Below, one piece after another: positions 16,231 through 24,890 of a DNA stretch of 64,000 bases. Both the position numbers and the translations under genes were made by a program. The number at the start of each line of letters is the position of its first letter. The first letter of the stretch is position 1. Origin of the DNA: Bryobacterales bacterium F-183 (GTDB taxonomy: Bacteria; Acidobacteriota; Terriglobia; Bryobacterales; Bryobacteraceae); the NCBI GenBank assembly GCA_016865505.2, contig AP025252.1, positions 5,974,137-6,038,136 of the forward strand, given 5' to 3'. The notes beneath the pieces were generated by a model. That model made no database searches and was not told the origin of the DNA. It saw nothing but the letters and a program-made list of their open reading frames with translations.

Positions 16231-16361
16231 AAGCGCCACTGGGAGCCGGGAATAAATCCGGTATTCTGGACGGAATCAAAAATTTACTTTTCGAAGGAAA
16301 TTAGTGATTTATAGCGGTGAATTTATGGAGCGAGTGAGCCGGAAATCGGGGCGGGAAAAGG

Positions 16362-16395
16362 AAAAGCCGCCCGGTCCTTGCGGAGGGCGGCTTTA
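16362..16395 (-). terminator. Terminator of the tuf-rplT operon
   Basis: AAGCCGCCC and GGGCGGCTT form a nine-base-pair GC-rich stem with a 12-base loop. On the minus strand a TTTTCCTTTT tail follows. It lies about 25 bases past the rplT stop. Confidence 0.85.
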
Positions 16396-16420
16396 TAGGG
16401 TTCGGTTCAGTAGATGGTGA

Positions 16421-16795
16421 CTAGGCTTTGGCAGGAACTGCAGCCATGGCAGCCTTGGCTTTTTCCACCAGAGCGTTGAACCCCGTCGGATCGTTGGCGG
16501 CGATGTCCGCCAGGACCTTGCGGTTCAGTTCGATGCCAGCCTTTTTGAGGCCGCCCATGAACTTGCTGTAGGACATACCGGCGGCCTGGGCGCCCGCGTT
16601 GATGCGGACGATGAACAGGCTGCGGAAGTCGCGCTTCTTGCGCTTGCGTCCGACATAGCCGAACTTCAGCGAGCGTTCGACAGCTTCTTGCGCCGAACGG
16701 TACAGCTTGCTTTTGGTGAGGAAGAAGCCGGAGGCGAGGGCAAGAGTCTTCTTGCGATTCGCACGGCGATGAGTTCCACGTTTTACTCTTGGCAC
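16421..16795 (-). CDS. rplT: 50S ribosomal protein L20
   Basis: 124 residues that match L20 along the whole length: a basic N-terminal helix [16 protein letters not shown], then [27 protein letters not shown] split over the conserved core, and [19 protein letters not shown]20 binds 23S rRNA early in 50S assembly and in many bacteria represses its own operon. The start codon is GTG with GGAG seven bases upstream. It is the last gene of the operon. infC, its usual neighbour, is absent from the window. Confidence 0.98.
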   Translation of the reverse strand: MPRVKRGTHRRANRKKTLALASGFFLTKSKLYRSAQEAVERSLKFGYVGRKRKKRDFRSLFIVRINAGAQAAGMSYSKFMGGLKKAGIELNRKVLADIAANDPTGFNALVEKAKAAMAAVPAKA

Positions 16796-16815
16796 GTATT
16801 TCTCCTTTCTGGAAT

Positions 16816-16847
16816 CCGGTCCAGCGTTATCGCTTGTGAGGGACCGG
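16816..16847 (-). promoter_or_regulatory. Hairpin in the rplT leader, candidate autoregulatory element
   Basis: In the 141-base rpmI-rplT gap, CCGGTCC and GGACCGG form a perfect seven-pair stem enclosing a smaller AGCG-ATAA-CGCT hairpin. It ends about a dozen bases before the rplT ribosome site. L20 is known to bind rRNA-like leader structures and repress its own synthesis; that this is such a site is inference. Confidence 0.45.
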
Positions 16848-16936
16848 AGCGGGTGAGACGGGCAACGTGCTTACTGCTTGATGTATGAGCACCGTTCACT
16901 CCGCGGGTGAATGTCTAGTAGAATCCGCGTACGGGT

Positions 16937-17134
16937 TTAGGCGTACGGGATCATGCGCTTGAGCGCTGGCTGATCCGCCGCATCGGCAACGGTCGACTGC
17001 GCTAAGCGGCGCTTGCGGGCGCTGCCTTTGCTGGTCAAGATATGACGGGCCATCGAGTGACGGCGGACCACCTTGCCGGTGCCGGTTTTCTTGAACCGCT
17101 TTGCTGCGCCTTTGTGGGTTTTGAGCTTCGGCAT
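16937..17134 (-). CDS. rpmI: 50S ribosomal protein L35
   Basis: 65 residues with the L35 signature [20 protein letters not shown] and a basic KRRLAQ segment, the usual family length. It is a small 50S subunit protein. It begins 27 bases after rplK ends, so the two are almost certainly co-transcribed. rpmI-rplT is a standard pair, but its position directly after rplK is unusual. Confidence 0.97.
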   Translation of the reverse strand: MPKLKTHKGAAKRFKKTGTGKVVRRHSMARHILTSKGSARKRRLAQSTVADAADQPALKRMIPYA

Positions 17135-17161
17135 GATTCCTACTTACGACTGAAGTTGAAT

Positions 17162-17590
17162 TTAGACGACGTCCACGCCCATGGAGCGTGCCGTGCCCTT
17201 GACCTGATTGATCGCGCCCTGCAGATCGAAGCTATTGAGGTCGGGCATCTTGATTTTGGCGATGTCCTCAACCTGCTTAGCGGTGATCTTGCCCACCTTG
17301 GAACGATTCGGAGTCGGCGAGCCCTTCGCAATACCAGCCGCACGGAGCACGAGGATCGGCACGGGCGGGGTCTTGGTGATGAAGGTGAACGTACGGTCCG
17401 AATAGATGGTGATGACGACGGGGATAATGAGGCCTTCATTTTCCTTGCCCGACGTCTTGGCGTTGAACTGCTTGCAGAACTCCATGATGTTGACGCCCTG
17501 CGGACCGAGAGCGGTACCGACAGGAGGCGCCGGCGTGGCCTTGCCAGCCGGGATCTGGAGTTTTACCGAACCTGTTACTTTCTTTGCCAT
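17162..17590 (-). CDS. rplK: 50S ribosomal protein L11
   Basis: 142 residues, full length. The N-terminal domain has [19 protein letters not shown] (with the conserved prolines) and [12 protein letters not shown]; the C-terminal RNA-binding domain has GITAK-like [14 protein letters not shown] and ending [11 protein letters not shown]11 forms the GTPase-associated stalk base with 23S rRNA. It follows nusG by 30 bases, the standard order. rplA does not follow. Confidence 0.98.
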   Translation of the reverse strand: MAKKVTGSVKLQIPAGKATPAPPVGTALGPQGVNIMEFCKQFNAKTSGKENEGLIIPVVITIYSDRTFTFITKTPPVPILVLRAAGIAKGSPTPNRSKVGKITAKQVEDIAKIKMPDLNSFDLQGAINQVKGTARSMGVDVV

Positions 17591-17620
17591 CTACTTTTAC
17601 CTAACGGGATTCCTACAGAA

Positions 17621-18334
17621 CTACAGAATCTTCTCGACCTGTAGGAAGTCGAGTTCAACCGGCGTAGACCGGCCAAAAATCGTGACCATGACGCGCAGCG
17701 TGTTGCGCTCGGAGTTGACTTCGTCCACTTTGCCGGAGAAGTTTGTGAACGGCCCGTCGATGATGCGAACGGTTTCGTTCTTTTCGAAGGTGAGCTTGGG
17801 ACGGGGCTTTTCGGCGGCCGTCGTCTGACGGTAGAGCACGCCGTTGACTTCGTCCGCGGTGAGCGGGACGGGGGTGTTGCCGCCGCCGACAAAGCCGGTG
17901 ACGCGGGGGGTGTTCTTGACCGCGTGCCAGAGTTCGTCGCTCATTTCCATCTCGACCAGGACGTAGCCGGGGTAAAGATGGCGCTTGCTGGTGACCTTTT
18001 TGCCATTCCGCAGCTCGACCACTTCTTCGGTTGGGATCAGGATCTGACCCAATTTGTCGGCAAAACCGAAGGCAAGGGAGCGTGTACGGAGGGATTCGGC
18101 GACTTTGTTTTCAAAGCCCGAGTAGGTGTGGATGATGTACCAGTTCTTGTAGTTGGGTTCCGGAGCTACTTCCGCAGCATTGGCGACGGGCGGCGCTTCG
18201 TACGCGGCATCGCCTGCGGGCTCACCGCCGAAGTAGGCAGGGTTGCCCTCGGTGACTTCACCTTCGCCGGGAGTCAGCGGGGAAGTCTCGTCGGGTTGTT
18301 CGATGGGCTGCTGCTGCTGATCCTGGTCGCTCAT
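17621..18334 (-). CDS. nusG: Transcription termination/antitermination factor NusG with acidic N-terminal extension
   Basis: 237 residues. The NGN domain begins near residue 63 ([19 protein letters not shown]) and carries [10 protein letters not shown]; a KOW domain with [22 protein letters not shown] follows, ending FLQVEKIL. NusG binds RNA polymerase and couples it to Rho and ribosomes. The first about 60 residues are Gln/Glu/Pro-rich, low in complexity and acidic, making the protein longer than the roughly 180 residues common in the family. Its place between secE and rplK is canonical. Confidence 0.97.
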   Translation of the reverse strand: MSDQDQQQQPIEQPDETSPLTPGEGEVTEGNPAYFGGEPAGDAAYEAPPVANAAEVAPEPNYKNWYIIHTYSGFENKVAESLRTRSLAFGFADKLGQILIPTEEVVELRNGKKVTSKRHLYPGYVLVEMEMSDELWHAVKNTPRVTGFVGGGNTPVPLTADEVNGVLYRQTTAAEKPRPKLTFEKNETVRIIDGPFTNFSGKVDEVNSERNTLRVMVTIFGRSTPVELDFLQVEKIL

Positions 18335-18366
18335 TGTCGTGAATGGGTACTCGGTGTGGGGACGGA

Positions 18367-18627
18367 TTACTTAGTCAGAGTGTCGAACAGCTTGGTGACG
18401 CCACGGCCGATGAGAAGGTCCACTACCCAGAAGTAGAAGGCGAAAGCGAAGATCGCGGCGATGACCACCATGGTGGTGGAGATGACCTGCTCGCGCGTGG
18501 GCCAGCTGACCATCTTCATTTCTTTCTTCAGCTCTTCGAAGTAGTCCTTCGAGTTTTGTAGCCAGCTACCCGGTTTGTTGCTGGTGGATACAGAGGTTTC
18601 GGGATTGGTTGCTTCAGCCACGGCCAT
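18367..18627 (-). CDS. secE: Preprotein translocase subunit SecE
   Basis: 86 residues with the short bacterial SecE plan: an amphipathic helix with the family motif LKKEMKMVSWPTREQVISTT and one transmembrane helix (VVIAAIFAFAFYFWVVDLLI). It stabilises SecY in the inner membrane. It lies 32 bases upstream of nusG and after tRNA-Trp, the usual arrangement. Confidence 0.96.
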   Translation of the reverse strand: MAVAEATNPETSVSTSNKPGSWLQNSKDYFEELKKEMKMVSWPTREQVISTTMVVIAAIFAFAFYFWVVDLLIGRGVTKLFDTLTK

Positions 18628-18684
18628 GCTATTTCTTCTAGTTCGTTCGAGTTACTGCAGGAAAACTTTTCGGGTCGTTGTTTA

Positions 18685-18758
18685 TGGCAGGGGCAGAGGG
18701 ATTCGAACCCCCAAAGGCGGTTTTGGAGACCGCTGGTTTACCGTTAGCCTATGCCCCT
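18685..18758 (-). tRNA. trnW: tRNA-Trp (CCA)
   Basis: On the minus strand a 74-base cloverleaf includes the encoded CCA end. The acceptor stem is AGGGGCA/TGCCCCT with discriminator G, the anticodon stem is GCGGT/ACCGC with loop CTCCAAA, and the T arm contains GGTTCGAATCC. The anticodon is CCA. It sits between tuf and secE, as in many bacteria. Confidence 0.95.
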
Positions 18759-18769
18759 AACAATGTGCT

Positions 18770-18796
18770 GGCGGACCAGCGTTAGACCGGTCCGCC
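18770..18796 (-). other. Intercistronic hairpin between tuf and tRNA-Trp
   Basis: GGCGGACC and GGTCCGCC form a perfect eight-pair stem with an 11-base loop, 29 bases past the tuf stop and 12 bases before tRNA-Trp. There is no T-run, so it is more likely a processing or stability element than a strong terminator. Confidence 0.5.
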
Positions 18797-18824
18797 ATTC
18801 ACTACGATACCACTTATTGGAGAG

Positions 18825-20012
<1,188 letters not shown>

Positions 20013-20023
20013 GGTCGTACCTT

Positions 20024-20050
20024 ACTGACTGCTACTGCTGACTGACTGCT
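20024..20050 (-). repeat. Short direct repeat in the tuf leader
   Basis: ACTGACTGCT occurs at 20024-20033 and again at 20041-20050, with ACTGCTG between them, in the stretch between tRNA-Thr and the tuf start. The function is unknown; it could have arisen by replication slippage. Confidence 0.5.
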
Positions 20051-20080
20051 GCGTGCCCGGTTGGGGATTCGGAAAAATTC

Positions 20081-20156
<76 letters not shown>

Positions 20157-20226
20157 TTCTTGTTGGGAGGGAACTATCGCGCAGGCGTACAACCGCTCGC
20201 GCGGCGCACCGCCTCCGGCTTCATCT

Positions 20227-20256
20227 AATATAACTGACCTCGCATTGGGAAGTCCA
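20227..20256 (-). promoter_or_regulatory. Promoter of the tRNA-Thr/tuf/secE/nusG/ribosomal protein operon
   Basis: The minus strand reads TGGACT, an 18-base spacer and TATATT, matching sigma-70 hexamers in four and five of six positions. It lies about 70 bases before the tRNA-Thr 5' end and after the stop of the TPR gene. Confidence 0.55.
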
Positions 20257-20269
20257 CTGCCGCCGTACG

Positions 20270-21595
20270 TTACGGAATGGCACGAAACATTTCGAGGACG
20301 TCCACTTGATGGGAAGGCTGAGTGGGGTAGGCCGCAAGGAGACCCTTGAGGCGCTGATTGGCGGAGGCAGCTTCCTTCTTCCATTTGAGCTTTGCGAGCA
20401 CTTTGGCCCGTTGCTCGACCACAGGAATCCATGCGGGTTCGGCACCTGAGGCGGGTTCGATGGCATCGGCGCGACGGCTAAGGGCTTCGGCTTCTGGCAG
20501 CTTGCCAAGCTTCAGGAGGACCGCGACGAGGTCGGCAACGCAGCCTGCGGCCTGAAGACTTACGGGTCCCCAAGCGGAGTCGGCGAGGTTGAGGCTTACG
20601 TGCAAGAGCGAGGCGGCAGATTCGGCATCCTTTTCGCGAAGGGCGACCGAAGCAGATACCTGCAGGATTACTGAAAGCGCAGGATTGTCGTTCGCCTTGG
20701 TGGCTGCGGCGCGGGCATCGGCGAGGAGTGCTTTGGCTTGTTCGAGGTGGCCCGTCTTCAAATGCATGAGAGCGAGTGTGGATTGCAGAATCGCCGAGTT
20801 GAGGGCGATGGCTACTGGCTGGGCTTGCGCAATTTGGATGGCCTTCTGCAGGCTTTGCATAGCAGGTGCGGGTGAGCCTTCCGCCCACTGGATGCTCGAA
20901 AGACGGTAGAGCGCTCCGGCGGCGGCCATCGCTGCATCGGGGGACGGCATTCCAGATTCGGCGATGCGTACCGCGCGAATCGCCTCGCTGCGAGCCAAAG
21001 CAAGCTCGTTCCGGTGGCGGTGGATTTCGGATAACCCGGCGAATATGTTGGAGCGCTTCGCTGGCTCCGCGACGGTGCTGTGAAGGGCGACAGGGACGGC
21101 TCGACGCAACACCATCTCTGCGTCGCGCAGTTGCCCCACTGCGATTAGGGCGCCGCCAAGAGAGGCGGCTAGACCAACGTAATTCGGCGAATTCTGCCCC
21201 TCAAGCGCAACTACCAAAGCGACCGCTCGACGTAGAATAGCGACGGCAAGTAGCGGCTCGCCTGAACTGTGATGAGCCAAACCAACGTTGTGGTAGATAG
21301 CCGCACAGACCGGCTCTGGCGGAGTTAGCGAGGAACACTGCGCCACTCGCGGCCGAAGCAACTGAAGAGCTGCTTGAAACTTGCCAGAACTGACGAGGTA
21401 GACTCCAAGTTCGTTACTCGCACGCAGGAGCCCAAGCGGGGAGGTCGCAGCAGCGTCCATCGCCCGGTTGAAGGCAGGGATGGGGTCGGCGGCTCCGCTG
21501 TCGCGGAGTCGAATGGCTTGATCCAAGAGCTGCTGCCAGTCGGGCTCATTCGATAGCTGGGAGAGTAGCAAGAACGGAATGAGCAGAGTCGCCAT
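20270..21595 (-). CDS. Secreted tetratricopeptide-repeat protein
   Basis: 441 residues. A short hydrophobic N-terminus (MATLLIPFLLLSQLS) may be a signal peptide. The rest is almost wholly helical with degenerate TPR units: alternating Ala/Leu-rich helices such as NVGLAHHSSGEPLLAVAILRRAVAL and ASLGGALIAVGQLRDAEMVLRRAV. No enzyme motif is seen. It lies 123 bases downstream of the LuxR-type regulator on the same strand and may be co-transcribed with it. A scaffold or protein-binding role is likely from fold alone. Confidence 0.75.
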   Translation of the reverse strand: MATLLIPFLLLSQLSNEPDWQQLLDQAIRLRDSGAADPIPAFNRAMDAAATSPLGLLRASNELGVYLVSSGKFQAALQLLRPRVAQCSSLTPPEPVCAAIYHNVGLAHHSSGEPLLAVAILRRAVALVVALEGQNSPNYVGLAASLGGALIAVGQLRDAEMVLRRAVPVALHSTVAEPAKRSNIFAGLSEIHRHRNELALARSEAIRAVRIAESGMPSPDAAMAAAGALYRLSSIQWAEGSPAPAMQSLQKAIQIAQAQPVAIALNSAILQSTLALMHLKTGHLEQAKALLADARAAATKANDNPALSVILQVSASVALREKDAESAASLLHVSLNLADSAWGPVSLQAAGCVADLVAVLLKLGKLPEAEALSRRADAIEPASGAEPAWIPVVEQRAKVLAKLKWKKEAASANQRLKGLLAAYPTQPSHQVDVLEMFRAIP

Positions 21596-21718
21596 GGCGC
21601 GTTTCCCGAATTGACGGCGAGAGAGGGCGCAGACTGGACTGGCAAGAAATATGCCCAGCCTGCGTGCACCTCTATCGCGTAGTAAATCGAGGATACGTCC
21701 GGAACAACTGACCCGGTA

Positions 21719-22816
21719 TCACCCAAATGGGTATATATGTGTGAGACTCGCAAACAACTGAATGACTTGCCCCTGGCGATGACAGCTCGTTTTTTCAAAG
21801 ATCGCCGCCATATGCTTCTTGGCGGTGTTACGATTCATATCCATCGATGCAGTGGCGAGATCGAGACTTCCTGTCGTGACGAGCGAGCGAATCAAACGAA
21901 TCTCAGTTGGCGTTAAGTCGTAGAGTTGCCCGATATAGCGGAAGCCTTCTTCTTTCGCGGCGGACGAATCAAGGATCGCCAACACCAGGCGTGGGGCGGC
22001 AGAAGGCGATAAGAATGATGACTTTGAGAGGATATAGATGGCCGTGGAGTGGCCTGACGGTTTTTGTAACAATCCGGCGCGGAAGGATGCCGGGGAAGAC
22101 ATTAGCACCGCGATCTCGGATTCGAGGGTTCGCCGGTGAGCAAGAGACAAGGTGAGTTTGCCGTTGGGGGTGAGCGTCACGTACTCTTGCGCCTTGCAGA
22201 GATCTCTTGCGCGATCTGTCAGATGCAGCGCCTTTGCGTCGCGATCTAGCACAAATACTGGGAATACGGAGTGATCGAGAGCACGAGTGAGATCTCCTAC
22301 GAGGCTCATTCGATGATGCAGGGCAATCGCATTCTGCAGATGGGGAGCGAGGCGGCGGAGAAGTTCGACGGATTGTTCCGGGAATGCGCGAGCACTTTCG
22401 CCGCGGTAGATCGACAGGTACTTGAAGTAACCGCTTTGGGTACCGAGATTTACGGCAACACTACTGACAACTTCGTTCCTGCGACCCCAGTCTGTGTAAA
22501 ACTCTGTTTGTTTCAACTTTGACAGGGAAAGAACGGATTCGGATGTTACGACATTTCCGCCGGTGGCGGGAAAGGGTACATCTTTTGGAATCCACGGAAG
22601 AACTTTCGAATAGTATGTTTTGAAATGTTCGAGTTCCACACCGTAAGGATGTGTGTAGTAGCCTTCCGGCTGTCGTGCTCGAAGATCGTAGGTGATGAGT
22701 GAGGCGCCGACAGCCTCGGTGTTTGTTGCGACTTCAGACAAGATCTTGTTCCATCCATCGTTAGCGTGTGATAAGGCATAGATCATCTCCACCAACTCGA
22801 GCAGCTTCTTTTCCAT
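21719..22816 (-). CDS. LuxR-family transcriptional regulator
   Basis: 365 residues. The C-terminal about 60 residues fit a LuxR/GerE helix-turn-helix: LYDLTPTEIRLIRSLVTTG, then LDLATASMDMNRNTAKKHMAAIF, then a typical KTSCHRQGQVIQLF end. The N-terminal about 290 residues resemble the PAS/GAF-like sensory region of helix-turn-helix regulators of this size and lack phospho-acceptor or acyl-homoserine-lactone signatures that I can recognise. It is divergent from the metallo-beta-lactamase genes, with 156 bases between them, so those are candidate targets. Confidence 0.82.
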   Translation of the reverse strand: MEKKLLELVEMIYALSHANDGWNKILSEVATNTEAVGASLITYDLRARQPEGYYTHPYGVELEHFKTYYSKVLPWIPKDVPFPATGGNVVTSESVLSLSKLKQTEFYTDWGRRNEVVSSVAVNLGTQSGYFKYLSIYRGESARAFPEQSVELLRRLAPHLQNAIALHHRMSLVGDLTRALDHSVFPVFVLDRDAKALHLTDRARDLCKAQEYVTLTPNGKLTLSLAHRRTLESEIAVLMSSPASFRAGLLQKPSGHSTAIYILSKSSFLSPSAAPRLVLAILDSSAAKEEGFRYIGQLYDLTPTEIRLIRSLVTTGSLDLATASMDMNRNTAKKHMAAIFEKTSCHRQGQVIQLFASLTHIYPFG

Positions 22817-22878
22817 GCGGGGTTTCGATTATACGGGACAAGTGGCGAAACTGCGCCCTTTTTCTGCGGCTCTTGTCG

Positions 22879-22908
22879 TTGCCGTGGCGGCGGCAAGTTG
22901 CGTACTAT
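22879..22908 (+). promoter_or_regulatory. Possible promoter of the metallo-beta-lactamase-fold gene pair
   Basis: TTGCCG, an 18-base spacer and TACTAT stand about 65 bases before the ATG at 22973, in the divergent gap with the LuxR-type gene. The hexamer matches are moderate. Confidence 0.35.
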
Positions 22909-22972
22909 CTGTAGAAGCCTTGTCCGCCCAGTGCCGCTCCGCGCCGGAGCGATTCGATGTGGAGAATAGCGG

Positions 22973-23920
22973 ATGCGACTTTGGCTGGCGCTGTTCACGC
23001 TCCTTTTGGGGAGCGTTGGAGCTTGGGCGCAACTATTTCAGAACGCCAGTGGAGCGGTGGCTCCGGGCAACCTTCGATACAAGTGGATTTACGGGTCGAT
23101 TGCGGCGGCGAATAATCGTGATCCGCGGATTCAGGCTGTTGCGTACAACGCCGACACTATAGTTCTGCGAGAGAATGTTTGCGTCCATTGGGAGGCTCCG
23201 TTCACCTATTTGCTGGCTGGGGCCGACCGGGTGCTGCTGATCGATACCGGGGCGACTGCGGAGGCCGAATACTATCCGCTGCGGGCTACGGTCGATGGGT
23301 TGATTGCGCGGTGGGCGAGCTTGCGGAATAAGCGCGATTTGCCTTTGGTAATTGTGCATACGTCGGCGGAGGATGTCGCGCAGAACCAAGGTGTGGCGCA
23401 GTTTCGCGGGCGGCCGAATACGACGGTGTTGACGCGGCCGAATGGGTCCATCGATTTGGGCGGGGGTCGGGTGGTGACGGTGATCCCGACACCGGGTACG
23501 CATCGCGATGGGGTGACGTTGTACGACCGGTACAACGGCCATCTGTACACGGGCGATTTGCTGATGCCGGGGCGGATTGTGATTTCGAACGATGGGGATT
23601 ACATTGCGTCGCTCGAACGGCTGGAGAAGTTTGCGACGGAGAATCCCGTGAAGTGGGTGTTTGGCGGGCATATCGAGATGAGTACGGCGCCGGGTGTGCA
23701 GTACACGATGCGGACGACGTTTAAGCCCAATGAGCATGTCCTGCAACTGGACCCGTCCGTGATTGGCGAGGCTTTGCTGCATGCGCGGCGAATTCAAGGT
23801 AAGGCAGAGGTGGCGATTCGGGCGGAGTTTATTCTGCTGAATCGTGTGGGTCCTGACGAGCGCGGCGACTGGCCGTCCGACTTGCCGGCGGCACCGGCAC
23901 CTGCGTTCCTGCTGCGTTAA
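22973..23920 (+). CDS. Metallo-beta-lactamase-fold protein with degenerate metal site
   Basis: 315 residues with a signal peptide (MRLWLALFTLLLGSVGAWAQ). The fold is visible from LLIDTGATAEAEYYPL, TPGTHRDG, YTGDLLMPG and VFGGHIEMS. At the place of the family HxHxDH motif it reads HTSAEDVAQNQ, while the neighbour reads SHLHGDHYAAQNQ; the shared AQNQ makes the alignment firm. The second and third His and probably the Asp are lost. The protein may be catalytically dead, or bind one metal in another way. It lies 16 bases before its intact paralog, probably in one transcript. Confidence 0.85.
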   Translation: MRLWLALFTLLLGSVGAWAQLFQNASGAVAPGNLRYKWIYGSIAAANNRDPRIQAVAYNADTIVLRENVCVHWEAPFTYLLAGADRVLLIDTGATAEAEYYPLRATVDGLIARWASLRNKRDLPLVIVHTSAEDVAQNQGVAQFRGRPNTTVLTRPNGSIDLGGGRVVTVIPTPGTHRDGVTLYDRYNGHLYTGDLLMPGRIVISNDGDYIASLERLEKFATENPVKWVFGGHIEMSTAPGVQYTMRTTFKPNEHVLQLDPSVIGEALLHARRIQGKAEVAIRAEFILLNRVGPDERGDWPSDLPAAPAPAFLLR

Positions 23921-23936
23921 CGACGAGGTGCATGCG

Positions 23937-24890
23937 ATGAAACTGACTGGACTTTTGATAGTGTTCGCGATGATGGCGCTGGCGAAGGATGTGGACTTTA
24001 CGTCCAACCTGCCGGCGAAGGGGACGTTCCCGGCTAAGTGGATTCACGGGTCGAAGTCGCTTTTGGACAACAAAGATCCGCAGATACAGGTGCACTGGTA
24101 CAACCCGCATACGGTGATTATGCGGGAGAACAAGGCGTACAACTACGAGGGCGCCTTTATGTACCTGTACTTCGGCAATGAGCGGGCGATTTTGCTGGAT
24201 CAGGGGTCGACTGCGCAGCCTTCGGAGTGGAATCTGCGGAAGGTTGTGGATGGGTTGATTGCCGAGTGGTGCCAGCGGAACGGGCGGGATGCCAAGGAGT
24301 ACAAACTGGTGCTGGCGTTCAGCCACTTGCATGGGGATCACTATGCGGCACAGAACCAGTTTCTGGATCGTCCATACACGACGATTATGGGTTTGACCCA
24401 TGAGGAGATGGTGGGGTTCTGGGGGATGAAGAACTATCCCGATGAACGTGTGGAGTTTGATTTGGGCGGGCGGAAGCTTTGGGTGTGGGGCAATCCGGGG
24501 CATATCGATTCGGAGTTCGCGTACTACGACACGTACACGCAGATTTTGTTTACCGGGGATATGTTTTACCGGGGGCGTTGCTACATCGGCAACTTCGGGC
24601 TGTGGATGAAGAGCATGGAAAAGCTGGTGGCGTTTGCGGCGAAGTACCCGGTGGCGCATATTGTGGGGTGCCACATCGAGATCAGCGCGAAGGGCGAGGA
24701 TTATCCGCGGGGTACCACGTATCAGCCGGATGAGCCTCCACTGCAGATGGATGTCGCGATGCTGCTGCGGACGCATGAGTTCGCGAAGACCAAGGTGAAG
24801 GGACCGGGAATCTACTTTACCGGCGATGTTTACCTTTGCAACCAGACTCGCGGCAAGACGACGATCGATAAAAATCCTTACGTGTACTAG
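23937..24890 (+). CDS. Secreted metallo-beta-lactamase-fold hydrolase
   Basis: About 317 residues from ATG 23937, which has GAGG nearby upstream; a longer frame from 23844 runs back into the previous gene. A signal peptide (MKLTGLLIVFAMMALA) is followed by a conserved binuclear-metal fold: LLDQGST, the intact SHLHGDHYAAQNQ motif, GNPGHIDSEFAYY, FTGDMFY and VGCHIEIS. It is a periplasmic hydrolase of unknown substrate. The family also includes lactonases and esterases. It shares overall architecture, including the HIEMS/HIEIS end motif, with the upstream degenerate paralog. Confidence 0.88.
   Translation: MKLTGLLIVFAMMALAKDVDFTSNLPAKGTFPAKWIHGSKSLLDNKDPQIQVHWYNPHTVIMRENKAYNYEGAFMYLYFGNERAILLDQGSTAQPSEWNLRKVVDGLIAEWCQRNGRDAKEYKLVLAFSHLHGDHYAAQNQFLDRPYTTIMGLTHEEMVGFWGMKNYPDERVEFDLGGRKLWVWGNPGHIDSEFAYYDTYTQILFTGDMFYRGRCYIGNFGLWMKSMEKLVAFAAKYPVAHIVGCHIEISAKGEDYPRGTTYQPDEPPLQMDVAMLLRTHEFAKTKVKGPGIYFTGDVYLCNQTRGKTTIDKNPYVY

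Noticed and set aside
21722-21733. ACCCAAATGGGT dyad resembling the TACCC-N5-GGGTA half-sites
   Set aside because: It lies in the last codons of the LuxR-type gene with a different spacer (four bases), so I do not count it as a third copy of the MscS operator.
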